DNA from: Mytilus galloprovincialis | Lineage: Eukaryota; Mollusca; Bivalvia; Mytilida; Mytilidae | Direction of reading: 5' to 3' | DNA length: 64,000 nucleotides | NCBI RefSeq assembly: GCF_965363235.1 | Contig: NC_134845.1 | Coordinates: forward strand, 82,289,913 to 82,353,912 | In this document: piece after piece, positions 12,301-24,403 of the stretch | Position numbering within the stretch: position 1 is the stretch's first letter | Layout of the letters: each line of letters starts with the position of its first letter | The notes under the pieces: model-generated | What the model was told of the DNA's origin: nothing | What the model saw: the letters and a program-made list of their open reading frames with translations, nothing else | Databases searched by the model: none | Translations under genes and position numbers: made by a program

Positions 12301-15300
12301 AGTATTTCATTTGGTGGAGGATAAATTCTCTCACACACATACAATTTCAACATATAAAAAATTATGTGAAATTTTTTAAAAAGTAACTCCATTAAATTTT
12401 GTAAATACGGATATTAGTAAAAACCGAAATTACTGAATTTATTATACAATGAAGCTATGCTGCATAACTATATGTATCAATGGCAAACTTTGCAGATTGT
12501 ATAAATACAAGTATGCAAAATTAATAGACTTGATGTAGAGTTGTCTCAATGGCACTCACATGTATATATATACCCCATATTTCTATATCTGATGAATAAA
12601 TAATCTGCAGGTCAGTATAGAAATAATTATATTAAAGCTCCTTCATTATGAGCTAAATGTGTTGTAATATTTATGCAACAGTAAATAAGCATTTATTTCT
12701 GAATAGGTTGTTCTTGTTGCTTGTACAAATCGACAAGAACTAATCCAACCTTAATTTCATTACTTTCCACTTTGAAACTTAAGTTTATTTGGAAACATTA
12801 TTACCTTTCTTTAACTTTCCATTGTTTTCTCTATATTAATATAATAACAGATAATATATGATTGCTGTCGTCTTTTGATAACCTGATCAATATCACATCT
12901 TTCGAAATAAATTCTTTTCTACTTAATTAAAGAATTATAAACAATTAAAATATACTTTGTAAATAGGTGTCCTTAATACAATCAAAGTTTATTAAAGACT
13001 CAAACCAAAGTTGTTTCATGATTATGCTAAATCTGGATTAATCTTTAAACTTTTTTAAAGTTATAGTCCCTGAGAATTTGCTTCTCTGCTAGATATACTA
13101 CTTTTAATATTTCATAGATTTAGAATAAAATATTTTCATCAAGAGAAGTCTTGTACTATTGTATAATGACAATTCTCTAAACTGACTAAATTTTAAAAAT
13201 CTGATAAAATTTCTATGAGTGGTAGAACCTTTGAATACAATGTCTACCATTTCAACCATGAACAATATTTTTGTTTTGTATTGGACTACTCAAGTGTAAA
13301 AATACAGAAATGGACAAATCAGTGGAAAAGTTTCAGTATACATGTTTCCATTGATATACTGCTTCCACAGAACATTTGGATGTTGAGCTGAATTAAAGCC
13401 ATGATTGTTGTCCTTATAAGTCCAAAAAGAATGCTAACAGATGATTTTCTCCAGCTATGAAAAATCTGTCTAAAATAAAATGTTTTGATATTTCTAATTA
13501 ACATTCACAACGGTTAACTTTCTAGAATATCTTGCCATGTACAGTTCCAAATTTAAAGAAACAAAAATTTGACATAATGAACAACTCTTGTATGTTGCTC
13601 TTGACAATTGTTTATATTAATTTCAGAAATTATTTCGCTATCAGAAATACTAAAATGCAACTTGTCAAATATAGTTCTATAGTTGTATTTAAAGAAAAAC
13701 ACTTGTTTGGCAATATGGAAAACACTTGTACCAACTTGCAGTATCCTTAAGTGTTCTTAGTTATTTCAGAAATGGTTTCACTATCAAAAATGCTCATTTT
13801 ATTTCTGTCTTGGTTCACCTCATCTGAATCCTATACATTCTGATATTATTCAATACATGTATATATCAACCAAACAGCTTTTGGTAGTATTTTGTGACTT
13901 CAACCCAGTCATTTGGTTAACTTAGTCACTCAGAAGAATTTTGCATTTGTCCCCAGATTTGGCAAAAACAAAATTAATGTGATTTAAATAATCACATCTT
14001 TCAAAACAATATTGAATCAAAATTCAAAGTAATTGTTTAAAATAAACACATTTCAATTTTGTGTAGCATATTCTTGCATAAGATACTAACTGTATGCTAT
14101 ATATTTATATTATTCTGGCTGTTAATATGGAAATTGAAAAGTGAATAATTACCATCAATTCCGAGGTTAAAATCACATGCATTCGGAAAACCTTCCTGCA
14201 TATAGATAATATACAACTTGACTTTGACCAGACTAGATTTTTGTAACTTTATGCTTATAATGAGCAAAAATAAACATAAACAGTGACATTTTAATATTTA
14301 GGTATAATATTAAGAAAATGTCTCGCATTTGATTTGATATAATCATGGAATTATCATACTATATTTTACTTCCATGTACTATTCTTAGACTATTGAAAGC
14401 TATTTGTTAACTATTAATCAGTCTTTTAAATAAATTGCTTTTCCTACATTTTGCTGTAAGATTAACTGCTTCTACACTGGTGCTAAAATTTGAGAACCAA
14501 TTGAAATGTATATATATTATATGTTTATATTGGTACATCATGTGTTACTCCAAAAAAAACCTCTTCTTTTTTTCTGCATCTTGTAAAGACTGACTAAATA
14601 AAAGGTTTATATAAAGAGCTGTATAATAGATAGTTTCAAATCTTGAGAACTACTTCAATTTCCTAGACCATGTCTAGCATTTTAAATAAATCCTGCATCC
14701 ACAATGCTTTAAATCTTATTTATTTATTTACCAATATTTTACTAATTTTTTTACAAGATCTAAATTAATGATAATCTTGTTTCTATAAATCAGCATATTT
14801 GAGTCCTCTATACTTCAGAATTCTGAATCAATATTTAACTCTAGGAAAAACAATGTGTAGCCATTGCATAAACTGTTGGGTTCTACCAATCTCACAATAA
14901 GAATAAAACGGACCCAATGAATGAATCCTTATAGCAGAAACTTGCCCATCTGTTGGCATTGCTTAGAAAACTTAAGATGTAAATTAAGGCATAATTTTCT
15001 ATCTTTAAAAGAGCATCCAAACTCCTTTTGCTTTCATGATTGGAAGATATATGTATAATTTGACAGTGATTCCCATATAGTGAGGGTAAGATAGTCTCTT
15101 AAGTCTTACGTTATCACCTCTTTTTTTTTTTTTTTTTTGTACTCAAAACAAAACAGAATTAGTACATATTATATTTAATAAATGCATTGGCAATGTACAC
15201 TCTGAATTATGTAATCAATATATAAGCCATTACCTTGAATGAGTCTTTGTGAAATGCATCATGGCATCCCCTAAATTCTTTATTCAATAGACAATCTAAT

Positions 15301-18300
15301 GTTTACATAAAAACATATAAAAGCCTTTGTTTCCTTACTGTCGACAAAAACAAACAATTGGTTATAGCAGTTCATACTTATAATATTCATGTTCTTCTTG
15401 TCATAAGTAAACTGACCATGAAATTTAATATAAGTAAAAAGAGTTGTCACAAGCTATCAACTGTATTTAGAACAGTGCTCCATTCTTACTGTCTCCATGT
15501 CTGTTAGAGCATTGGAGAATTATTTATCAGTAAAAAAATAATTAAATATTTACAGCAATTTGCTGTTCTGGAAAAATATTTCAGGCTTCTAAGAATTACT
15601 GTCCTGATTTAAACTGGACATATTTAAAAGAAGTATGTATTGGTATGCTTAAACTACAATCACATTTGTATTGTACTAGATAACAATGTATCATTTTCAG
15701 TGTCTTTAATATCTGTCTTGACTATTTCCAGACACTTGTTCAATATATTATCAATATGAGCAAATATGTTAATTGACTAAACTGTTGGTTCATCACAAAA
15801 AACAATGTGCAACCAAATATTAGCGTCTTTAATATCTGTCTTGACTATTTCCAGACACTTGTTCAATATATTATCAATATGAGCAAATATGTTAATTGAC
15901 TAAACTGTTGGTTCATCACAAAAAACAATGTGCAACCAAATATTAGCTATACTTGTGTTGTTTTAAAATATAATAAAAGTAGACATAATGTTCCCTGGGT
16001 GGAAGGATGTCTAGAAAAGTCAGATAGACCTGGACTTAAATTCACTAGTCTGATTCTAATTTATTTTATTTGCAACAATCATCCACGTGCAATTCTATGC
16101 TCCATAAATATCAATGTGCAATAAATAAATAGTTATGATTTAATTTTATGTAAGATATCAAATCTGTATTTTATTAGAATGAATGCAACTTACAGATTCT
16201 AAATCATGCATGTTGTTCTAGTTCCTATGTTTCCTGTATGAAACATGTCAACATTAATCAAATAGACTTGGGCAAAATCCCTATTCTATTTTAAGTCTAT
16301 AGTGATCCATTGAGCACGTTTTATTTTCAATAAATATGGTTTATGTTCCCTGAATGAAAGGTTAACCAAATAAACATCATCAGTTGTGGGCAAAATCCCT
16401 ATTCTGATTGTGATGTATTTATCTACGCTCCCTGTATGGAACGTTTTCCAAATAAAACAATCAGAAATGGGCAGATTCCCTTTTCTGATTGAAATTTATT
16501 GAACCAATTGAGGTTCTAGTCACAATAGTGGTATACGCTCCCATACGGACGTTATCCACATTAAAATAATCAGATCTGGTCAAAATACCTATTCTGATTT
16601 AATAGTTATGTGTTTACACAGTCTCGTGTACCAGGTGTACACGTAACAGACTGCAAATTGTAAACAATCGAACCAATTGAGGTTCTAGTGACAATAGTGG
16701 TATACGCTCCCATACGGACGTTTTCCACATGAAAAACAATCAGATCTGGTCATAATACCTATTCTGATTTTAATATAGTGATGTGTTTACACAGTCTCGT
16801 GTACGGACTGCAAATTGTAAACAATCGACTTTATCCAAACTTTACACTCGACCCGTTTCGTAGCATTGCTCTAATGCAGTGAAAAATCCGGTCAGCTGAG
16901 CGTGAAAAAAGAAATAAACATCCGTTTAAATATATATCTTTTTAAAAACGTAGCACTCACGTAACATGTCCGATTTTGACAGCTAAAATCTGCCTTTCCT
17001 CGGACCCGATTTAATGTTTGAAAATGGCGGCTAAACAAAGGTCATTTTCTATGTCGTCGTATTTCCAGACTCGTAAGCTGTAAAAATGACGAAAACGTGC
17101 ATATCAGAAACTTGGCAGAAGCGCTGTATTCTGATTTACATTAAATTAATCGTATATCGATATTCCGAAAACAAATTATTGTCTTTTATAAAACATAAGG
17201 ATTTTCAACAGTAAACTGTTAAAAATCCTTGCCGACGAGAAACATGCGTTCTCTTGAACGCAAAAATTAAAACTAAAGCTAGTGTATGTTACACAGGTGA
17301 ACTATGACCTAGGTGAGTACATCTCATGGATGTAATTTTTAATCACCTAGTTAATTGCGATGAGAACATGTTGTGAAAGCAAACATATTCTATATAATAT
17401 AAATGTAATTTCATGGTAAGTATATTTAACCAAATTCATATAAAATCGATTCGGTTTGGCCCCAGAAGACTTTTAAAATGTTTGTATCATTGAAAAAGCT
17501 CCAAATTATCTCCCTTTGGTGCAAAAATGCAATTTTTTTGCATTTAAATTGAAACATCTTTTTTACTCATCGGTGACCTATATTTTTTATTATTGTTTTT
17601 AATTAAGCTATACATCAACTAAAAAATTGTAAAATTTAAGCGATTTCTGTAATTAAGTTCTTTTTTTATTTCGATATTACCTCATTTTCTCCTATTAGTT
17701 CAACAGAAAAAAAGTACCTTTACAAAAATGTATGATTCTTTTGAAGGCAGATTGTAAGCGTAAATGATCGGTGACCCCTCTTTTTTATTTTATTTTTCTA
17801 TTAGGTATAAGAAAAAGTTTATTTATAGAAAAAATTTGCGAAATCTTATATTAAATAAAAAAATTGATTTAGACCTGCGAGCCCCCTTAACTAGTATTGT
17901 TTCCTTAACTGTGTATCAGGAATGAGGTTTATAATGCTTCATGAAGTTAAAAATGAAGATGGTATAAAGAATTTCTTCAATGAAATTTATGAGACATATA
18001 TAAAGGTAAGCGTAATACCGGTACTGTCATTCAAAGTGCAAGGTGTACCATCAGATTCTCTTATGACTAAAAAAAGGGGCTAGACAGGGGAATTTGACAT
18101 TTCCATTGCTCCATGCTGGTATTTGTCCAAACTTTTTTAAATGGTCCCCAGTGTCCAAGGCTAGGAGGGAATATGTCGTTTCTTTATTTTCAAAGGATCC
18201 CTGTGGCTGAATAGTCCAACTACTGTATCATTAGCCTGTCAACACTGAGGTTGTCAGTTCAAACTCAGTAAGTGGCAGGTGTGTTTAACTCAAACTATAA

Positions 18301-19941
18301 TTGACTTCAGTTGTCAGTTTTTGGCAAAAAAACAGTGGTTCTCTCTGGGCAATTCTACTTCTTCCACCAACAAAAACTGATGTACTTTAAACACCAATCA
18401 ATCACTATTTTCATGATAGATCCAGGACATTGAACTAACATTGTAATTATCTGTAAGTCTGAGGTTAATGATGAGTAGCACTGATATCAGATGGAAAGAA
18501 AACTGAACTATGCACCTAGTTATAAGTTTTTTCACTACATCTAAATACATAGGAAATTTTTGAGTGTCCCATATTAAAAAAACGTAATTTTTCACATATT
18601 AAGGTGGTACCTAACACTTTAACTAAAATTAATTTGGCTCGTTTAATTTTCTTAAATGACAAATTATTTACTTTGACCCTTTCACAAAAATATAAAAATT
18701 TCAAAAAATTTGAACCAACCGTTTAATCAGAAAAATTACACTGGTTATATAGCAGTTTGACAAACTCTTATTTTGATCATTGAGAAGCTTAATATACCCT
18801 TAACAACACAACGTAATTAAAACGTTTAGCTGATTTTACAGAGTTATCTCCCTGTAGTGTTAGGTACCACCTTAAGAAGTTTGTCAGCCCAAAATATCCA
18901 ACAGTTTTATTAAATTGATACGAAAATTCACAGAGTAACTTCATAGCATATTCTTTTTTTTTACATTTATTTTTTTTGTTTTTTTCTAATTTCTTTTTTT
19001 TTTCTTCATGAATTTACAAGTATCAACATATATTTATCTTGTGGCACAATAAGCAAGCAAATGAAATAAATAAGCATAATAAGCATTCTATGAACTAACA
19101 CTTAGAAATCTATGGATTAAGTATAGTAATAATATTTTCATTCATATAGTAAAAGTAGTGCAAGAAATAAGTGAGCATACATATGGTATGGTATGGTATA
19201 ACAGTGTACAAATAATTTCAAATGCTCATATACATACATGTATCAATTTAATCAATAACCTTAGCCCAGGGGTTCCAGTACAAGTTTAGTTCTTCCACAC
19301 TTAAGTATTTTGAAGAAATATGTTTCTCTAAAATCAAGTTTTCTTTTATGTAATTTTGAAGACCTTTTATATTAGGTTTTATATCTTGCATCTTACATCT
19401 GTGAATAAAGTATTTTGTCAGTAATATAACTTTATTCTTAATAAAATTCAGTTTATAATTTTCATAGAGGCCAACAATGACAATTTTCAAATTATGTTGA
19501 ATTTCGATAAGAACCTTATCAAAAATCCATGAATTTAGATTGTGCCAAATGTCGGCTACAATATGACAACCCCAATTTTTTTTACATTAATGATCAATGT
19601 TCATTTGTGGATGCGATATTTTAATGTTCTTTGTTAATTAAGTGCCCGATTTTGTAAGAATCTTGAAGGCAATTTAGAAGAATTTTGAAATACAGTTGAT
19701 AGTTAATTATAGAGTTAGCTCCCCTTAATTGTTAATTTCTAGTTTGTTTTGTGCATTTGTTTTGTTGAATTGCTATCACATGGACTCAATGAATAGTATT
19801 TACTATTTTTCATACTTCAATCTTCTTTTCTTTATTTTCCAGTTTTCCATGAATCCATTTTATGAAATCAACAAACCGATAGTATCTCCAGCCTTTGAGA
19901 AGAAAACTCAGTTCTTTGGAAGAAAATATCTACAAGTTTAA
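9391..19941 (+). CDS. TRAPPC2: TRAPPC2 (sedlin), complete four coding exons
   Basis: Trafficking protein particle complex subunit 2, a small longin-fold core subunit of TRAPP, which acts as exchange factor and tether in ER-Golgi transport. Coding exons: 9391-9486, 10841-10988, 17920-18005 and 19843-19941, giving 142 residues against 140 in human. Phases agree (0, 1, 0) and each junction has GT/AG. The start [20 protein letters not shown] matches sedlin's [20 protein letters not shown]. Further conserved blocks are [45 protein letters not shown] and FSMNPFYE. The codon split over exons 2 and 3 reads CGA (Arg) where human has His. Exon 1's donor is the weaker GTTTGT. Intron 2 (6.9 kb) is almost entirely nested mobile elements. 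A TTAA-bounded element starts 22 bases after the stop, in the likely 3'UTR. Confidence 0.97.
9545..9835 (+). repeat. Dispersed repeat family R2, in TRAPPC2 intron 1
   Basis: It starts with AAGAAGATGTGGTATGATTG and continues through CAACAATGACCAAAGCCCAT and GCTATAAAAGGCCC to an A-rich end. Other copies lie at 54.59, 56.04 and 56.32 kb, with fragments at 11.33, 22.17 and (inverted) 30.66 kb. I associate this family with mussel genomes. Confidence 0.7.
10312..10553. mobile_element. Decayed copy of TTAAGGTGGTACC element
   Basis: The right end CAGAGTTATCTCCCTGTAGTG and TGTACCCTCTTAA matches the family at 18599 and 42982. The left end is degenerate (TTAAGTCTTATGGTGTAC). It lies in TRAPPC2 intron 1. 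Confidence 0.5.
11325..11530 (+). repeat. R2 head joined to SINE-like tail
   Basis: An R2 fragment (GGTATGATTGCAAGGGAGAC) is followed by a tail like that of the SINE at 18.19 kb (CTTCCTCCACCAATAAAAACT, then AACACAATCAATCAAT). The tRNA-like head is missing. Confidence 0.4.
11876..12222. mobile_element. M1: 347-bp MITE with about 62-bp inverted ends
   Basis: The ends GGTAATTTTTGAAATCTC and its exact inverse at 12205-12222 continue inward for about 62 bp. Roughly 190 bp of its left half is near-identical, inverted, to the right end of M2 (17265-17446), so it looks like a shortened relative of M2. Confidence 0.7.
15702..15947 (+). repeat. Perfect 123-bp tandem duplication
   Basis: Copies at 15702-15824 and 15825-15947 are identical as read by eye, which suggests a recent event. 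They are non-coding and lie inside M2. Confidence 0.9.
16501..16829 (+). repeat. 169-bp tandem repeat, two copies
   Basis: Each copy starts GAACCAATTGAGGTTCTAGT and includes GGTATACGCTCCCATACGGA. The copies differ by an indel near GTGTAC. Weaker related blocks (CTACGCTCCCTGTATGGAAC) extend left to about 16270. Confidence 0.8.
17021..17033 (+). promoter_or_regulatory. YY1-type motif AAAATGGCGGCTA in a CpG-richer segment
   Basis: The motif matches the known YY1 consensus (AANATGGCGGC) common at metazoan transcription starts. The surrounding 16830-17260 has more CpG than its neighbours. An ATG within the motif opens only a short frame of about 19 codons. Function is not shown. Confidence 0.3.
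18188..18395 (+). mobile_element. tRNA-derived SINE, TRAPPC2 intron 3
   Basis: Box-A-like TGGCTGAATAGTCC and box-B-like GGTTGTCAGTTCAAACTC are followed by the body GTTCTCTCTGGGCAATTC and a CAATCAATCA tail. The same family is seen at 33.03 kb and as the seed of the array at 60.3 kb. Confidence 0.65.
18599..18875 (-). mobile_element. TTAAGGTGGTACC element, complete, 277 bp
   Basis: The ends TTAAGGTGGTACCTAACACT and the inverse AGTGTTAGGTACCACCTTAA are perfect over 20 bp, with TTAA at both edges. The copy at 42982 has the opposite orientation. Non-coding. It lies in TRAPPC2 intron 3. Confidence 0.85.
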
Positions 19942-19962
19942 CACAAACATTTAGTCAATGTA

Positions 19963-20187
19963 TTAAGGTGGTAGACCTTGGTTCAGGGAGATAACTCTTT
20001 AAATCAGTTATGTGTTTGTTAAAGTCAAGTTTCATCAATGTTTTTTAAGCATTTACCTGAAACAGATTGGAAATAATCTATGTAACCTAGAAGCTTAGAA
20101 GCTTAGAATATATTTATGAAAATGGTTGACACAAACGTACTGATGATTTTAAGAGTTATTTCCCTTAACCTAGGTCTACCTCCTTAA
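19963..20187. mobile_element. TTAA-bounded element in TRAPPC2 3' UTR region
   Basis: The ends are TTAAGGTGGTAGACC and the inverse GGTCTACCTCCTTAA. The interior shares CAGGGAGATAACTCT with the TTAAGGTGGTACC family but is otherwise different. It begins 22 bases after the TRAPPC2 stop codon. Confidence 0.75.
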
Positions 20188-20558
20188 TGTTGAACATTCC
20201 AGACAATTACACAATTCAAGGAGACAATGTGTTAAATTAAAAGTACCATAAACGGTTTCATATTATCTCAACTGAAATTTTATGACAAGTGCAATATTGT
20301 GATAATATATATGTTACAATTAAATGATGTAATGTAAACTTGTTATATTTATGATGCTGAAGTTTTAATTCTGACAGAAACAACAAGGTTTAGAAAAAAA
20401 TGTGAAGGAATATACACCATGTACAGCATTTAGACAGGCCGGACTCAAAATTTTGTTAGAGCTAATTTCCTAATGCTTGTTGAGTAAGACTTTAGTTGGC
20501 TTGCTTTCCTTGCTTGCCTTGCTTGCTTTGTTTTAAAAAATATTTGCTCAAGCATTGG

Positions 20559-20564
20559 AATAAA
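20559..20564 (+). promoter_or_regulatory. Candidate polyadenylation signal AATAAA for TRAPPC2
   Basis: It is the clearest AATAAA downstream of the stop (about 620 bases). Use of this site is inferred. Confidence 0.35.
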
Positions 20565-20649
20565 GATTGACATCTGCAAAGAATGTGAATAGGTGGTATT
20601 TAACCTGAATACATTTACTTAGATTTGAGCAGATGTTTTTTCCTGGTTT

Positions 20650-21840
20650 TTGTCGAGCTTGCAACTTTTGTTGCAGAAAGATCGACATAGGGATAGTGAT
20701 CCGGCGGCGGCTACGGCGGCGGCGTTAGCTCACTTCTTGAAAGCTTTATATTTTAGAAGGTGGAAGACCTGGATGCTTCATACTTTGTATATAGATGCTT
20801 CATGTTACGAAGTTTCCGTCAGTCACATGTCCAATGTCCTTGACCTCATTTTCATGGTTCAGTGACCACTTGAAAAAAAAGTTCAAATTTTTTGTTATGT
20901 TGAATTCTCTCTTATTATAAGTAATAGGATAACTATATTTGATATGTGCATACCTTGCAAGGTCCTCGTGTCTGTCAGACAGTTTTCACTTGACCTCGAC
21001 CTCATTTCATGGATCAGTGAACAAGGTTAAGTTTTGGTGGTCAAGTCCATATCTCAGATACTATAAGCAATAGGGCTAGTATATTCGGTGTATGGAAAGA
21101 TTGTAAGGTGTACATGTCCAACTGGCAGGTGTCATCTGACCTTGACCTCATTTTCATGGTTCAGTGGTTATAGTTAAATTTTTGTGTTTTGGTCTGTTTT
21201 TCTCATACCATATGCAATAGGTCTACTATATTTGTTGTATGGAATGATTGTTAAGTGTACATGTCTAGCGGGCAGATGTCATGTGACCTTGACCTCATTT
21301 TCATGGTTCAGTGGTCAGAGTTAAGTTTTTGAGTTTTGGTCTTTTTATCTAATGCTATATGCCATAGGTCAACTATATTTGGTGTATGAAATAATTTATG
21401 ATCTTTATGTCAGTCGAGCAGGTTTTATTTAACCGTGACCTCATTTTCACGGTTCATTACAGTGTTAAGTTTTTGTGTTTTGGTCTATTTTTCTTAAACT
21501 ATAAGTAATGTGTCAACTATATATGTTGTATAGAAGCATTGTTAGCTGTACCTGTCTGCCTGGCATGGTTCATCTGACCTGGACCTCTTTTTCAAGGTTC
21601 ATTGGTCTTTGTTTAGTTATCTTGGTTAATGTTATGTTTATGTGACAGTTGTAATAAAGCTTAGCTTTATACTTAGGACTATCAACATAATATCAATGAT
21701 TAGTATAGAAGGCGAGACATTTCAGCGTGTGCACTCTTGTTATGAATCTAAATATGTTTTCAAGTTTAACCTTGCCTTTGTATATACATGTATATTGTTT
21801 GCAGATGTCACTTATAATTACAATGGTTGAGCAATTTTTT
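20650..21840 (+). repeat. Modular repeat: hairpin head, CGG tract, tandem array of about 155 bp
   Basis: The head TTGTCGAGCTTGCAAC forms a hairpin (TGCAAC-TTTT-GTTGCA), followed by a CGG-rich tract (20700-20730). Then come about five 145-160-bp units, most carrying TGACCTTGACCTCATTTTCA or a variant. The tail has GGCGAGACATTT. The plan is shared with 26.33, 29.60, 32.12 and (inverted) 38.03 kb. Confidence 0.7.
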
Positions 21841-22269
21841 TGACAAACTAAGCAAGCAAGCCAACTAAACACAAATTTTGGTCATTGAGAAGCTTAATAT
21901 TTCCTTGATAATAGAAAGCGATAAAAGCATTAAATTTAGCTGATTTTTTATGTACCACCTTAGCCTACTATATTCAAAACGATGGGAGCTGCAGGCAAAT
22001 GCTTACCCTTTTGGGGCTACTGTGTTCATACCAGTTTTTGGTGGGGCTCGTGTTGCTTATGTTTTGTGGATTTACTCTATTTTCATTGACAATTGTTATT
22101 TTTCTTCAAATATTAAGTCAGTTTGAATATCCCCTTTAGATCATTTCATATGATAATAAATATAAAATTAGGAGTTGTAGCATGATTACCAATGGGACAA
22201 CTACCCAACAAAATTTATAGTTTTCTTTTGACAAGTCTATAACAAATATAGTACAAGTAATATTTTTTA

Positions 22270-22735
22270 CTATATTTTAGTGCATTCAATTGGTGCATTG
22301 AATGAGTGTAAGGTGTCTCTCTGACCTGAACTCATTTTCATGGGTCAATGTTAAGTTTTCCTGGTTTTCTTTTTCATATTTTACTATAACATGTATAAGC
22401 AATGAGTCAACTTCATTTGTTGCATAGAATGATTGTAAGGTGTTCATGTATGTATGGCATGCATCATTTGACCTTGACCTTATTTTCCTACTTCATGGTT
22501 AATGTGAAGTTTTAAGTTTGGTCTATCTTGGATACGATATGCAATTGTTCAACTATATAAGGTGTATGAGATAATGAATGTCTGTCTGACCTTTTTCATG
22601 GTTCATTGGTCAATGTAAGGTTTCATGGTTTGGTCTTTCTTACATTACATATGCAATTGGTCAATCATATTTGGTATACATCTGTTTGGAATGATGTCTG
22701 TAAAGCAGGATTTATCTGACCTTGACCTCCCGAAT
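22270..22735 (+). repeat. Headless array of the same units as 20.65 kb
   Basis: Three diverged units contain TGACCTTGACCT (22469, 22717) and GGTGTATGAGAT-like phrases. The hairpin head and tail are missing. 21847-21960 just before holds a partial TTAAGGTGGTACC element, and 21.98-22.06 kb an R4 fragment. Confidence 0.5.
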
Positions 22736-23162
22736 CATTGCTGATTGATTAATCATGATCTGTAAAACAGTCAAACAAAGCGACACGATTGAAGCCTGAT
22801 ATAGTCACAGTTGAAGCTGACAGTTTTATTTAAAACCCTAAACAAAATCAGTAAAAACAATGATGAACCAACTCACGAGCCTTCTCTGATTGAAACACTT
22901 GACCATTCAGTTAATTGTTGATTTTGTGTGAGAATATTTTCTAGTATATGAGGGTCCGGATGCGATTTAAAGACTACATAGACAAATGCTCTGTAACTAA
23001 TTTTATGACTGATAGAGAGTAATAAAAGAGTGCTCAAATATAAAAGAAAGGAAGTTATTGATGAAAATAATTTAAAAATAAGTGTTAGAAGATCCCCATC
23101 CAAACCCTCATACCAGTAACCTCAAAAATTGAACTTGATAGTGTGTTGACATTTATTTCCCC

Positions 23163-23412
23163 GTACCACAGGTGCTTGGGTATATGATACAGATGTTGTT
23201 GTTTGGTTTTTTTTAAAATATACATTAAAATATTAAAATTTCTATATTTATAATGCATATCTATCAGTATGGATAGTAAAATTTGGCATTTTCACTAAGT
23301 CGTCTAAATCACTGGAAACTAGGTGAGATATGCATTATAAATATAGAAAATTGAATATTTTAATAAAAAAAAAAATCTGTATCATATACCCAAGCGCCTG
23401 TGGTGGTACGGT
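23163..23412. mobile_element. 250-bp MITE with long inverted ends
   Basis: The arms GGTGCTTGGGTATATGATAC and GTATCATATACCCAAGCGCC pair. A second inner pair (TATTTATAATGCATATCT and its inverse) continues the stem, so most of the element can fold back. Confidence 0.75.
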
Positions 23413-24403
23413 GTATAGAACTGCAATAACGAGTTTCATCTATTGACTTTCATACTGATCAACATATAGTATTCATCACTCAACATGCACAGAAAATAAT
23501 TTGTATGTTGTTCTCAAGTTTTATTTTCGCTATTTCAAAACGGAAAGTCCCTAATCAAATGGCAAAATCAAAAGCTCAAGTACATCAAGCGAATGGATAA
23601 CAACTGTCATATTGCTGAATTGGTACAGGCATTTTCTAATGTAGAATTTATGAAAAGGTATTGACAGAGTCGGTATTTGAGCTGAATTTCAGTTACTACT
23701 AGCAACTTAAAACTGGAAACTTATCAGTGGAAGTCTTATGGGATATAATTAAACAACATCCGTTTAAATCAAACACTTTCTATAGAGCCAAGACAGTTTT
23801 ACAGCCGATTGCAGTGAGTGTATAGAGGAAGGTAATATTTTTGATTAGCTTTTCTTGCTAGCTGAACCGTGAAATCATTATTAGGTAAGGTATACTTCCC
23901 TCCGTTCGAAGTAGTCTAGTCCTACAGACAGATAGATCGGTTATCTGTCGGAAGAGTCTACTCTTAAAAAGGGTAGTTTACCTTACATAATAATGACTTA
24001 ACAGTTCTGCTAGCATGCAAGCTAACTAACGATATTACCTTTTCATACACACTTATTGTAATCGGCTGTAACCTTCAACATGTTACATAGTCGCCTGCGT
24101 TTACATGAACAACAATGCTCAAACAATAAAATGTCGGGGTGGGTGGAGGGCGGGAGGAGCAAAAAATAGTTTAACAACCCCTTCCGATTCCAATGCCCCT
24201 GTCATATTTGTTGAAATTCGTGAAGAAAGGAATAGTTGGATGTTTGAATACCCTATAATCCTCCGATTGTCAGTTGTTAAAACAAGATTTTTAAGTTCGT
24301 CTCCATGTTTCAATCTGTCATGACATATGCAAGTAAAAATATCAAGCAGAGAACACTTTGCGAGTCCTTATTTTGGTCTGGTAAATTGAAATCATAGTTT
24401 AGA

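Larger units (their letters stand above)
12223..17446. mobile_element. M2: 5.2-kb element with 62-bp terminal inverted repeats
   Basis: The left end (12223-12284) and right end (17385-17446) match in inverse orientation, starting ATTTTATATGAATTTGGTTA. The interior has no long reading frame and I saw no transposase remnant, so it is non-autonomous or badly decayed. It holds a perfect 123-bp tandem duplication, a 169-bp tandem repeat, and near its right end a CpG-richer segment with an ATGGCGGC motif. Confidence 0.6.
11751..17890 (+). mobile_element. Family E copy split by nested insertions (TRAPPC2 intron 2)
   Basis: The outer parts, 11751-11875 and 17447-17890, together reproduce the element at 7964-8549: start TTAAGGAGGCTTGCGGGTA, end GCGAGCCCCCTTAA. 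Between them sit M1 (11876-12222) and M2 (12223-17446). The right end falls 30 bases before TRAPPC2 exon 3, so the element supplies sequence close to that exon's branch-point zone. Confidence 0.75.

Noticed and set aside
12285-17260. A transposase gene inside M2
   Set aside because: No frame of useful length or recognisable catalytic motif was seen on either strand.
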